Source: Desulfofustis sp.
GTDB taxonomy: Bacteria > Desulfobacterota > Desulfobulbia > Desulfobulbales > Desulfocapsaceae
Assembly (NCBI GenBank): GCA_029287755.1
Contig: JARFQM010000161.1
Span: 1 to 7,015, forward strand
Direction: 5' to 3'
Length of the DNA: 7,015 nucleotides
The notes under the pieces are model-generated. The model saw only the letters and a list, made by a program, of their open reading frames with translations. It was not told the DNA's origin and ran no database searches. A program made the translations under genes and the position numbers. Positions within the stretch are counted from its first letter, which is position 1. Each line of letters opens with the position of its first letter. Below are positions 1 to 6,500 of this stretch, piece after piece.

Positions 1-1250
1 AGAGACAGGAAGAGTACCTGGAATTTCTGGAACAGGCCAAGTTGCGCGATCACAGGAAAGTGGGCAGGGAACTGGAGCTGTTTACCTTCTCACAAAGGGT
101 TGGACCCGGACTTCCTCTGTGGCTGCCCAAAGGAGCACAGTTAAGGGAACGCCTGGAGAACTTCCTGAAAAAGGTCCAGCGTGATACCGGCTACGAACCG
201 GTGATCACCCCGCATATAGGTCAGAAGGATCTGTGGGTGACTTCGGGACACTATGCCAAGTATGGCAAGGACAGTTTCCAGCCCATACAAACCCCCCAGG
301 AGGGTGAGGAGTTCCTGCTTAAACCCATGAACTGCCCGGCACATTGTGAGATCTATAAATCCAAACCGCGTTCATATAAAGATCTTCCCGTGCGGCTGGC
401 CGAATTCGGAACAGTTTACCGCTACGAGCAGAGCGGGGAACTGCACGGACTGACCAGGGTCAGAGGCTTCACCCAGGATGATGCCCATATCTTCTGCCGG
501 GAAGATCAACTCGATGAAGAGATATTCAACATTCTCGATCTCAATCTCCTGATTCTCAAGCGATTCGGGTTCGAGGACTACGATGTCTACCTGAGTACCA
601 GACCGGAGAAATCGGTGGGCTCGGATGAGGTCTGGGATAAATCGACGGCGGCTCTAAAAAAAGCCTTGGAGAAGAAAGGACTCGGGTTTGAGATCGATCC
701 CGGCGAGGGCGTATTCTACGGCCCCAAGATCGATATCAAGATCAAGGATCAGCTCGGACGCTCATGGCAGTGTTCAACCATTCAGGTTGACTTCAACCTG
801 CCCGATCGGTTCGACATGACCTATACGGGGTCAGACAACCGCGATCATCGGCCGATCATGATTCATCGTGCGCTGATGGGCTCGCTGGAACGGTTTGTCG
901 GCGTTCTGATCGAACACTACGACGGTGCCTTTCCAATCTGGTTCGCCCCGGTGCAGGCTCGGATCATGAATATCACCGACGATCAGTCGGCCTATTGCGA
1001 GAGAGTTTACGATCAGTTGAGAAAAGCCGGGTTAAGAATCGAAAAAGATTTGCGCAACGAAAAATTGAATTATAAAATCCGAGAAGCGCAAATGGTAAAA
1101 ATCCCCTACATGCTGATAGTCGGCGAGAAGGAAAAGTCCGACACCACCGTCACGGTGCGCTTGAGAGACGGCAAGAACCTGCCGCCCATGAGCATCGATG
1201 AATTCGCAGCAAAGATCGAAGAGGAAAGTCGCCAGGGAAGAGGTATTTGA
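1..1250 (+). CDS. thrS: Threonyl-tRNA synthetase, 3' part (5' end outside window)
   Basis: Class II aminoacyl-tRNA synthetase that charges tRNA-Thr with threonine in the cytoplasm. The reading frame is open from base 3, giving about 415 visible codons compared with roughly 640 residues for full-length E. coli ThrRS. The TGS and N2 editing domains are therefore missing at the window edge, not deleted. Numbering from the codon at position 3, the zinc ligands expected from the family are visible: Cys111 in MNCPAH, His162 in DDAHIFC and His288 in MIHRA. Motif 2 appears as TVYRYEQSGELHGLTRVRG and motif 3 as GSLERFVGVLIEHY. The C-terminal 100 residues, from about FAPVQARI, form the anticodon-binding domain. 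A TTG at 42 is an internal Leu codon, because family sequence continues upstream of it (EEYLEFLEQAKLRDHRK). infC follows after 91 bases, the classical proteobacterial order. Identification is secure. Confidence 0.98.
   Translation, partial: RQEEYLEFLEQAKLRDHRKVGRELELFTFSQRVGPGLPLWLPKGAQLRERLENFLKKVQRDTGYEPVITPHIGQKDLWVTSGHYAKYGKDSFQPIQTPQEGEEFLLKPMNCPAHCEIYKSKPRSYKDLPVRLAEFGTVYRYEQSGELHGLTRVRGFTQDDAHIFCREDQLDEEIFNILDLNLLILKRFGFEDYDVYLSTRPEKSVGSDEVWDKSTAALKKALEKKGLGFEIDPGEGVFYGPKIDIKIKDQLGRSWQCSTIQVDFNLPDRFDMTYTGSDNRDHRPIMIHRALMGSLERFVGVLIEHYDGAFPIWFAPVQARIMNITDDQSAYCERVYDQLRKAGLRIEKDLRNEKLNYKIREAQMVKIPYMLIVGEKEKSDTTVTVRLRDGKNLPPMSIDEFAAKIEEESRQGRGI
1048..1077 (+). promoter_or_regulatory. Possible internal promoter in thrS for infC-rpmI-rplT
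   Basis: An AT-rich patch in the 3' part of thrS contains TATAAA at 1071-1076, a good -10 match. A poor -35 candidate, TTTGCG at 1049-1054, lies 16 bases upstream. In E. coli, infC is known to have promoters inside thrS, which makes this location plausible. The -35 match is weak, and the codons encode conserved ThrRS sequence (LNYKIREAQ), so chance is a real alternative. Confidence 0.2.
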
Positions 1251-1271
1251 ATTACCGACTGGGAGGAGCCG

Positions 1272-1346
1272 ATGGTCACGCCGGATGAGGCCGGCGTAAA
1301 AACGGTCGGCACAGATGTCCGTAAATTAGAGGAGGCCCGATATTAA
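1272..1346 (+). CDS. Possible 24-codon leader ORF overlapping infC start
   Basis: A short frame runs from ATG 1272 to TAA 1344-1346. It would encode 24 residues beginning MVTPDEAG and ending LEEARY. A good Shine-Dalgarno sequence, GGAGGAG at 1262-1268, precedes the ATG by a few bases. Its stop overlaps the infC start: the T at 1344 is both the third base of the ATT start and the first base of the TAA. This is the geometry expected for translational coupling. The peptide resembles no family I recognise. The frame is the same as thrS, open after the thrS stop, and 25 codons can easily be open by chance. It may be a real coupling ORF or an accident of the leader. Confidence 0.3.
   Translation: MVTPDEAGVKTVGTDVRKLEEARY
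1278..1297 (+). promoter_or_regulatory. Hairpin in thrS-infC leader
   Basis: ACGCCGG (1278-1284) and CCGGCGT (1291-1297) form a perfect 7-bp GC-rich stem with a 6-base loop. No T-run follows, so it does not look like a terminator. It sits between the Shine-Dalgarno of the candidate leader ORF and that of infC, so it could influence translation initiation or RNA processing. Any function is inferred. Confidence 0.4.
1330..1344 (+). promoter_or_regulatory. infC ribosome binding site with ATT start codon
   Basis: A perfect AGGAGG (1330-1335) lies 6 bases before ATT at 1342-1344. An in-frame TAG at 1327-1329 rules out a start further upstream. The first in-frame ATG (1459) would remove about 39 residues of the IF-3 N-terminal domain. 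The ATT start is therefore forced by the sequence. Rare AUU (or similar) starts are a known feature of infC genes, because IF-3 discriminates against such codons and thereby represses its own synthesis. Confidence 0.93.
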
Positions 1347-1896
1347 AAGAAGAGGAAAACCCACCCCGGGACAGCGAGAGGAGAAAGTAGTCATTAATGA
1401 TGCCATCCGGCATGATCAGGTCCGACTGATTGGTGCGGATGGAGCGCAACTTGGAATCATGAGTGCTGATGAAGCCCGGGAGCGGGCCTACGACGATGGT
1501 CTGGATCTGGTCGAGGTTTCGGCGACAGCCAAACCGCCGGTATGCCGGATCATGAATTACGACAAGTACCGCTACGAACAGAAGAAAAAGCTTCAGGAAG
1601 CCAAGAAGAAACAGACAACGATCGAGACCAAGGAGGTCAAGTTCCGTCCCAAGACCGAAGAACATGACCTGAATTTCAAGATCAAACATATTCGGAAATT
1701 TCTTGGCCAGAAAAATAAAGTGAAGATTACCATGCGTTTCCGGGGACGTGAAATTGTCTATTCCCAGACAATCGGCCTGGAAGCGATGAACAGGATTGCC
1801 GAAACCCTCGAAGAGGATGCGACGATTCTGCAGCCGCCGACCATGGAAGGACGTCAGATGGTCATGTTCGTCGGCCCCAAAATACAAAAACAATAG
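1342..1896 (+). CDS. infC: Translation initiation factor IF-3
   Basis: IF-3 binds the 30S subunit, prevents premature joining of 50S and proofreads the start codon and initiator tRNA. From the ATT start the product is 184 residues (MKRRGKPTPGQREE...), close to the 180 of E. coli. The N-terminal domain covers about residues 15-84 and includes VINDAIR and the signature region PPVCRIMNYDKYRYEQKKK (65-83). A Lys-rich linker follows, then the C-terminal domain at about 99-184 with KEVKFRP, HDLNFKIKHIRKFL, VKITMRFRGRE and a closing MVMFVGPK. The signature carries Asp74 where most IF-3 proteins I recall have Gly (DYGK or NYGK). The rare start codon implies autoregulation at translation initiation. 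Starting at the first ATG (1459) would cut off half of the N-domain, so that reading is rejected. Confidence 0.97.
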   Translation: MKRRGKPTPGQREEKVVINDAIRHDQVRLIGADGAQLGIMSADEARERAYDDGLDLVEVSATAKPPVCRIMNYDKYRYEQKKKLQEAKKKQTTIETKEVKFRPKTEEHDLNFKIKHIRKFLGQKNKVKITMRFRGREIVYSQTIGLEAMNRIAETLEEDATILQPPTMEGRQMVMFVGPKIQKQ

Positions 1897-1916
1897 GTGT
1901 TTCCCACCGGAGACAC

Positions 1917-1947
1917 GCACGGACCGCCCCCCACCCCACGGTCCGGC
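1917..1947 (+). promoter_or_regulatory. GC-rich hairpin upstream of rpmI, possible regulatory RNA element
   Basis: CGGACCG (1920-1926) pairs perfectly with CGGTCCG (1939-1945). Two further pairs (1917-1918 with 1946-1947) form if A1919 is bulged. The 12-base loop is almost pure C. A T-rich stretch (1959-1968) begins about 12 bases after the stem, too far for a standard intrinsic terminator. In E. coli, L20 represses rpmI-rplT by binding structured RNA upstream of rpmI, so an autoregulatory site here is plausible. I cannot recognise the L20 site itself. Confidence 0.4.
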
Positions 1948-1989
1948 AGCGAGTCACGGTTTTATTTTGCTAGTAAAGGAGTAGGTATC

Positions 1990-2187
1990 ATGCCCAAGAT
2001 GAAGACAAACAGAGGCGCGGCCAAACGTTTTAAAACGTCCGGTACCGGTAAAATTAAACGCAACAAGGCCTACAGCAGCCATATTCTGACCAAGAAATCG
2101 ACCAAAAGAAAGCGCAATCTCAGGCAGTCGGGCCTGGTGGACAGTGCCAACGCCAAGGCGATCAAGAAGATTCTGCCTTACATGTAG
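1990..2187 (+). CDS. rpmI: 50S ribosomal protein L35
   Basis: Small basic protein of the large ribosomal subunit, 65 residues, matching the usual length. It begins [21 protein letters not shown] and continues with the L35-typical basic core ([23 protein letters not shown]) and a C-terminal [13 protein letters not shown] 1990 is chosen because AAGGAG (1976-1981) lies 8 bases upstream and the protein starts exactly where the family does. A longer frame back to GTG 1897 would add 31 residues of low-complexity sequence with no family resemblance. The gene lies 93 bases after infC and 62 before rplT. Expression is probably controlled together with rplT, as L20 feedback is known for this pair in E. 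coli. Confidence 0.97.
   Translation: MPKMKTNRGAAKRFKTSGTGKIKRNKAYSSHILTKKSTKRKRNLRQSGLVDSANAKAIKKILPYM
2025..2048 (+). repeat. Two adjacent perfect palindromes inside rpmI
   Basis: ACGTTTTAAAACGT (2025-2038) is a perfect 14-base palindrome. It is followed without a gap by the perfect 10-base palindrome CCGGTACCGG (2039-2048). They lie in codons 12-20 of rpmI and encode conserved L35 residues (RFKTSGTG), so protein constraint may explain them. Confidence 0.6.
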
Positions 2188-2249
2188 TATCGTCCTTCAG
2201 TGTGAGAAGATCTGAGATTCCGATTATGCAGTGTTAAAAGGAGTTAGCA

Positions 2250-2606
2250 ATGCCACGAGTAACAAGGGGCTTTAAAGCCCGCAGAAGAAGAAACCGGGTT
2301 CTGAAACTGGCCAAAGGCTACCGCGGCGGCCGTCACAAGCTATACCGCACCGCCACCGAAGCAGTCGATCGAGCGCTGGTCTATGCCTATCGGGACAGAC
2401 GCACCAAGAAAAGAGATTTCAGACGGCTGTGGATTACCCGCATCAGCGCTGCTGCCAAAATAAACGGCACCAGTTACAGTAAACTCATGGGTGGTCTGAA
2501 CAAGGCCGGTGTTGAGCTTGATCGCAAGGTTCTGGCCAACATGGCAATCCTCGATCCCAACGCTTTTTCAGAAGTGGTCAAAATCGCAGCCGAAGCACAC
2601 GCGTAG
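2250..2606 (+). CDS. rplT: 50S ribosomal protein L20
   Basis: Large-subunit protein needed early in 50S assembly, where it binds 23S rRNA. In E. coli and Bacillus it also represses its own operon by binding leader RNA. The product has 118 residues, the same as E. coli L20. The start [24 protein letters not shown] is the long basic N-terminal extension typical of L20. The globular C-terminal part includes [32 protein letters not shown] and [20 protein letters not shown] (2238-2243) lies 6 bases before ATG 2250. The gene is followed after 25 bases by a strong intrinsic terminator, which marks it as the likely end of the infC-rpmI-rplT transcription unit or as a point of attenuation before pheS. 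Confidence 0.98.
   Translation: MPRVTRGFKARRRRNRVLKLAKGYRGGRHKLYRTATEAVDRALVYAYRDRRTKKRDFRRLWITRISAAAKINGTSYSKLMGGLNKAGVELDRKVLANMAILDPNAFSEVVKIAAEAHA
2267..2280 (+). repeat. 14-base palindrome at the 5' end of rplT
   Basis: GGGCTTTAAAGCCC is a perfect palindrome beginning 17 bases after the start of rplT (codons 6-11, GFKAR). As RNA it can form a 5-bp stem with a UUAA loop within the initiation region. It encodes strongly conserved L20 residues, so it may be coincidental. Confidence 0.6.
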
Positions 2607-2631
2607 CCACGACCCTTCTGTTCTGCTTTCG

Positions 2632-2678
2632 ATGCCGGTTGCGATTTGCACTAATCGTAACCGGCATATTGTTTTATT
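2632..2678 (+). terminator. Strong intrinsic terminator or attenuator between rplT and pheS
   Basis: ATGCCGGTTGCGATT (2632-2646) and AATCGTAACCGGCAT (2653-2667) form a 15-bp stem with one G-U pair and a 6-base loop (TGCACT). TTGTTTTATT (2669-2678), with eight T in ten, follows almost at once. This has all marks of a Rho-independent terminator on the + strand. pheS starts only 22 bases after the T-run, which leaves no room for a promoter in between. Downstream expression thus depends on read-through or attenuation, or on a promoter that overlaps or precedes the hairpin. In E. coli, pheST is controlled by a leader-peptide attenuator, but I find no Phe-rich leader peptide here. Confidence 0.92.
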
Positions 2679-2699
2679 GACCTCTACCTTCATGACATC

Positions 2700-3704
2700 A
2701 TGGAACAAGAGCTAGAAAAACTACGCAGCGAGGCCGCCGCCGAGCTCGTGCAGATCCAGAGTTCCGGGGAGCTCGAAGATTTCCGGATCAAATACCTGGG
2801 GCGCAACGGCCAGCTCAGTGGGCTGATGAAACTGCTCGGCAAGGCCGCCAAAGAAGACCGGCCGCGGCTGGGCAAACTGGCCAATTCGGTGCGCGGCGAC
2901 CTGGAAAAATTTTTCACCGAGAAAAGCGCGGCCCTGGCCCGGCAGCGCGATGATGCCGAAAAACCTGACCTCAGTCTGCCCGGCCGGCGCAGAGTGAAGG
3001 GCAGTCTGCATCCGGTCAGCCAATGCATGGAAGAGATCTGTGAAATATTCGCCTCCATGGGATTTTCCATAGCCGAAGGCCCGGACATCGAACTCGATCA
3101 CTATAACTTCGAGGCCCTCAACATCCCTGAGCACCACCCCGCCCGCGACATGCACGATACCTTCTACATCGGCGACTCGGTCCTGCTCAGGACCCACACC
3201 TCGCCGATGCAGGCCAGGATAATGGAAAAGCAGAAGCCGCCGATCCGGGTCATCGCGCCGGGCAAGGTGTACCGCTGCGACTCCGATATCACCCACACGC
3301 CGATGTTCCAACAGGTTGAGGGGTTTCTGGTCGACCGCAATATCTCTTTCGCCGATCTCAAAGGTGTGCTCACCGTCTCCCTGCAGAAAATTTTCGAAAA
3401 AGACCTGGCAATCCGCTTTCGACCCAGCTTTTTCCCGTTCACCGAGCCGAGTGCCGAGGTTGACATCGCCTGCGTCATCTGCGGCGGCGATGGCTGCCTG
3501 GTCTGTAAAAAAACGGTCTGGATCGAGATCCTCGGCGCCGGCCTGATCGATCCAGTGGTGTTCAAAATGGTGGACTACGATCCGGAGGCATTCAGCGGTT
3601 TCGCATTTGGCCTCGGTGTCGAACGCATCGCCATGCTCAAGTACGGCATTGACGACATCAGGCTCTACTACGAAAACGATCTTCGTTTTCTCTCTCAGTT
3701 CTAA
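2700..3704 (+). CDS. pheS: Phenylalanyl-tRNA synthetase alpha subunit
   Basis: Catalytic subunit of the alpha2-beta2 enzyme that charges tRNA-Phe. It has 334 residues, within the usual 327-350. An N-terminal coiled coil (about 1-85) contacts tRNA. The class II core follows: motif 1 region around 104-122 ([19 protein letters not shown]), motif 2 at 190-209 ([20 protein letters not shown]) and motif 3 at 300-316 ([17 protein letters not shown]). Ala302 is in the position that in E. coli (Ala294) helps set amino-acid size selection. Between EPSAEVD and WIEILGAG lies a Cys-X2-Cys-X4-Cys-X2-Cys insertion (Cys258, 261, 266, 269) that could bind metal. It is absent from E. coli but occurs in other bacterial PheS. 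ATG 2700 fits the family start, and no in-frame ATG, GTG or TTG lies upstream before a stop at 2658. The 20 bases before it contain no Shine-Dalgarno sequence, which is unusual here. Confidence 0.98.
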   Translation: MEQELEKLRSEAAAELVQIQSSGELEDFRIKYLGRNGQLSGLMKLLGKAAKEDRPRLGKLANSVRGDLEKFFTEKSAALARQRDDAEKPDLSLPGRRRVKGSLHPVSQCMEEICEIFASMGFSIAEGPDIELDHYNFEALNIPEHHPARDMHDTFYIGDSVLLRTHTSPMQARIMEKQKPPIRVIAPGKVYRCDSDITHTPMFQQVEGFLVDRNISFADLKGVLTVSLQKIFEKDLAIRFRPSFFPFTEPSAEVDIACVICGGDGCLVCKKTVWIEILGAGLIDPVVFKMVDYDPEAFSGFAFGLGVERIAMLKYGIDDIRLYYENDLRFLSQF

Positions 3705-3722
3705 ACCTCTAAAGAGTTTATT

Positions 3723-6164
3723 ATGAAGTTTACACGTGGCTGGTTACAGAATTACGTCGATCTCGGTGAGTTGACCACGGAACAGCTTGCTGATGATTTG
3801 ACCATGGTCGGTCTCGAAGTTGACAGCGTCACCGATCTGTACGAGAAACTCAGCGAACTCAAGACCGGCAGGGTGCTTACCGTCGAACCGCACCCCAATG
3901 CCGACACGCTGACCCTCTGCCAGGTTTCACTCGGCCGGCAGACCCTGCAGATCGTCTGCGGTGCTCCCAATGTGCGGGAAGGACTCGGCGTGGTTGTTGC
4001 CCTGCCGGGCACCACCCTGCCAGGTGATTTCAAAATTAAAAAATCCAAGGTCAGGGGCATCGAATCGCAGGGAATGCTCTGTTCGGAAAGAGAGCTGGGG
4101 CTCAGTGAGGATCACCGGGGCATCATGGAACTGCCCGCAGAGATCGAACCGGGTTTGCCGTTTATTGAGGCAACAGGTCTGAGGGACACTCAGATCGAAG
4201 TCGACCTGACCCCAAACCGCCCCGATTGCGCCTCGGTGATCGGAGTGGCCAGGGAAACGGCGGGCATCCTCCGCAAAAAGATTACGGTGCCCTATAAAAA
4301 TACTCAACTGGCCTCAACCAGCAGTTCTTTTACGGTAGAGGTTGAAAACCCGGAACTATGTCCCCGTTACGCGGCTCGTCTGATCAAAGACATCAGCATT
4401 GGAACAAGCCCGTGGTGGCTGAGAAAACGGCTTCTGTCGGTTGGCCTGAGACCGATCAACAACGTGGTCGATATCACCAACTTCGTGATGCTCGAATACG
4501 GACAGCCGCTGCATGCCTTCGATTTTGACACCCTGACGGACAGGAAGATCGTGGTGCGGACGCCGCGCCCCGCTGAAAAGACCTTCACCACCCTCGACAA
4601 CGTGGAGCGCAGTCTGGACGAGGATATGCTCCTGATTTGCGACGGCAAAGAGCCGGTGGCAATCGGTGGGGTTATGGGCGGACTGTATAGCGAGGTGACT
4701 GAGAAAACCGTCAACGTGCTTCTCGAAAGCGCCTGCTTCAACGATGTGTCGATCAGGAAGACGGCCAGAAAACTGAACCTCTCCACCGATGCGTCCTACC
4801 GCTTTGAACGAGGCGTCGACCCTGGGGGGACCATCGATGCGATGGAACGGGCCGTGGCCCTGATGGGTGAGATTGCCGGCGGCACCGCCGAAGAGGGGGG
4901 CATCGACGTCAGGGTTGCCCGGGAGCCTGTCGTTCTGCCCCTGCGGTCCTCAAAATCAGCGGCCCTGCTGGGGGTAGACCTGAGTGCGGATAAACTTGCC
5001 GAACTGCTCAATTCCATCGAAATTCCCAGCTCAAAGGAAGATGACAACACCCTCAGGGTTCAGATACCCAGCTTCCGGGTCGACCTTGAGAGGGAAGCTG
5101 ATCTCATCGAGGAGATTGCCAGACTATACGGTTACAACAACATACCGATCACCCTGCCGGGCGTCGACTTGAGCTTCCCGGAGCAGGACGAGGAGCGACT
5201 GAAAAGAAACCAGGCGAGCAGAGTCATGACCGAGGCCGGGTTCAGCGAGGCCATCAATTACAGCTTCGTGTCGAGCGCTTACGATGACGCCCTGCTCCTC
5301 GATGGCTCCGATCCCCGGCGCAGCCATGTGCCTCTTCTCAATCCACTGACCGAGGAGCAGGATGTGATGCGCACCAGCCTGCTCCCCGGTCTGCTCGAAA
5401 ATGTCAGGAGGAATCTGAACCATCAACAAACTTCCTGTTATCTCTTTGAAATCGGCAAGGTTTTTCTGCCTGCCGGCGACCTGCCGCTGCCCGAGGAACC
5501 GCTGCGTATCGCCGGTGTAATGACGGGAAACCGCAACGGACCGCATCCGCCGCTTTATTTCAAAGCCGAGGAGACCGATATCAGTGATGCCAGGGGCGCG
5601 GTCGAAACCCTGCTTTCTGAAATGCGGTTGAACGGCCATGATGCTAACCAGCAAATTCAGTTCAGTTCCGGTGCTGAAGTCACAACCGAGCCTTTCTGCG
5701 AAGAGGGCTTCGGTATCAACCTGGTGACAGGAAACGGTGTGATCGGCACGCTTGGCAAACTGAAAAACGAGATCCTGCTTAACCTGGGCATCAAGCGCGA
5801 CGTCTACTATTTCGATCTTGATTTTTCCACGCTTGCCTCCATTGCACCCGTGGCCAAGACCTTCTCTGCATTGCCTGTCTACCCGTCGGTGAAACGCGAC
5901 ATTGCCCTGGTGGTGCCAACCTCGATCCCCGCCGGCGACCTGGTTCAAACTGTTTTGGGCAGCGGCGAAAAACTTGTTGAACATTGCGGGCTGTTTGACG
6001 TATATCAAGGTGACAAAATCGAGGCTGGAAGGAAAAGTGTGGCGTTGAGCATCACCTATCGTTCGGCCACCAGAACCCTTACCGAGAAGAACGTCGAAAA
6101 GGCCCACGCCAAAGTGGTGAAACGTCTCACCGATACCTACGGCGGGTCTCTTCGTGAGGAATAG
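3723..6164 (+). CDS. pheT: Phenylalanyl-tRNA synthetase beta subunit
   Basis: Large subunit that partners PheS. It binds tRNA-Phe and, in the B3/B4 domain, hydrolyses mischarged Tyr-tRNA-Phe. The product has 813 residues, slightly longer than the 795 of E. coli, and all domains are present in order. The EMAP/OB-type tRNA-binding domain spans about 45-150 (PHPNADTLTLCQVSLG, CGAPNVREG). B3/B4 spans about 215-390 (NNVVDITNFVMLEYGQPLHAFD). B5 spans about 405-475 and ends in the acidic helix DLEREADLIEEIARLYGYN. A catalytic-like core covers about 480-700, and the C-terminal FDX-ACB anticodon-binding domain about 718-811 (YPSVKRDIALVV, SVALSITYRSATRTLTE). ATG 3723 lies 18 bases after pheS, with a modest AAAGAG (3711-3716) before it. 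The gene is clearly co-transcribed with pheS, and its 3' end carries the ihfA ribosome binding site. Confidence 0.98.
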   Translation: MKFTRGWLQNYVDLGELTTEQLADDLTMVGLEVDSVTDLYEKLSELKTGRVLTVEPHPNADTLTLCQVSLGRQTLQIVCGAPNVREGLGVVVALPGTTLPGDFKIKKSKVRGIESQGMLCSERELGLSEDHRGIMELPAEIEPGLPFIEATGLRDTQIEVDLTPNRPDCASVIGVARETAGILRKKITVPYKNTQLASTSSSFTVEVENPELCPRYAARLIKDISIGTSPWWLRKRLLSVGLRPINNVVDITNFVMLEYGQPLHAFDFDTLTDRKIVVRTPRPAEKTFTTLDNVERSLDEDMLLICDGKEPVAIGGVMGGLYSEVTEKTVNVLLESACFNDVSIRKTARKLNLSTDASYRFERGVDPGGTIDAMERAVALMGEIAGGTAEEGGIDVRVAREPVVLPLRSSKSAALLGVDLSADKLAELLNSIEIPSSKEDDNTLRVQIPSFRVDLEREADLIEEIARLYGYNNIPITLPGVDLSFPEQDEERLKRNQASRVMTEAGFSEAINYSFVSSAYDDALLLDGSDPRRSHVPLLNPLTEEQDVMRTSLLPGLLENVRRNLNHQQTSCYLFEIGKVFLPAGDLPLPEEPLRIAGVMTGNRNGPHPPLYFKAEETDISDARGAVETLLSEMRLNGHDANQQIQFSSGAEVTTEPFCEEGFGINLVTGNGVIGTLGKLKNEILLNLGIKRDVYYFDLDFSTLASIAPVAKTFSALPVYPSVKRDIALVVPTSIPAGDLVQTVLGSGEKLVEHCGLFDVYQGDKIEAGRKSVALSITYRSATRTLTEKNVEKAHAKVVKRLTDTYGGSLREE

Positions 6165-6170
6165 CGCATG
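6155..6170 (+). promoter_or_regulatory. ihfA ribosome binding site inside the pheT 3' end
   Basis: TGAGGA (6155-6160) lies within the last codons of pheT and 7 bases before ATG 6168. The pheT stop (6162-6164) falls between the two. Ribosomes finishing PheT are thus delivered to the ihfA start, which suggests translational coupling. Confidence 0.7.
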
Positions 6171-6461
6171 AAAAAGAATAATGTAACCCGCAAGGAGCTG
6201 GCCGAGGCTGTATCAGAAAAGCTCGGCTACCCACTGAGCACCTGCTCCGACATCGTCGACAGTTTTTTTGACTCGCTGAAATCGTCAATGCTTGACGGAA
6301 CCTCGGTTAAGCTAGTACACTTCGGAACATTCTCCATCCGTGACAAAAATCCGAGAAAAGGGCGGAACCCCAGGACTGGAGAAACCATCACCATTCAACA
6401 ACGGCAGATCGTCAGTTTCAGACCGAGTAAAAAATTGCGGGCAAAAATCAACGGTTCGTAA
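6168..6461 (+). CDS. ihfA: Integration host factor alpha subunit
   Basis: IHF is a heterodimeric, sequence-specific DNA-bending protein of the HU/IHF family. It shapes the nucleoid and assists sigma-54 promoters, recombination and replication. The product has 97 residues (E. coli IhfA has 99). It shows the N-terminal helices (VTRKELAEAVSEKLG, residues 6-20), the core VKLVHFGTFSIRDK (47-60), and the DNA-binding arm KGRNPRTGETITI (64-76) with Pro68 at the intercalating tip. It ends with SFRPSKKLRAKING. Assignment as alpha rather than beta or HU rests on the RKGRNPRTGE arm and on its place directly behind pheT, where ihfA sits throughout Proteobacteria. Only 3 bases separate it from pheT. The beta subunit is not in this window. 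Confidence 0.96.
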   Translation: MKKNNVTRKELAEAVSEKLGYPLSTCSDIVDSFFDSLKSSMLDGTSVKLVHFGTFSIRDKNPRKGRNPRTGETITIQQRQIVSFRPSKKLRAKINGS

Positions 6462-6500
6462 AGACCACCGGTCGTCTGCCGGAGCGAGATACCCGTCGAG

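Noticed and set aside
42..44. TTG 42 as the start of thrS
   Set aside because: Family-conserved sequence continues in frame back to base 3, so the gene simply runs off the window.
1248..1346. Read-through or selenocysteine at the thrS TGA, extending ThrRS by about 31 residues in the same frame
   Set aside because: ThrRS ends at its normal place at the TGA, the extension looks like no ThrRS tail, and no selenocysteine use is known in this family. An open frame of about 31 codons is not improbable by chance.
1276..1920. Open frame of 214 codons on the - strand
   Set aside because: It is antisense to infC and its leader, with no recognisable product. It is explained as a shadow of infC.
1897..1989. 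Extended rpmI start at GTG 1897
   Set aside because: It would add 31 residues of unconserved sequence to L35. ATG 1990 has a good Shine-Dalgarno sequence and gives the normal 65 residues.
2509..2715. Frame of 68 codons spanning the rplT end, the terminator and the pheS start, considered as a Phe leader peptide
   Set aside because: It has no Shine-Dalgarno support and no run of Phe codons. Most of it overlaps rplT in another frame.
2721..3311. Open frame of 196 codons on the - strand
   Set aside because: It is antisense to pheS, without family resemblance or a credible ribosome binding site.
5124..6107. Long open frame of 327 codons on the - strand
   Set aside because: It lies entirely opposite pheT, whose protein is full-length and clearly recognisable. 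The antisense product resembles no family, and GC-rich codon usage commonly leaves the opposite strand open.
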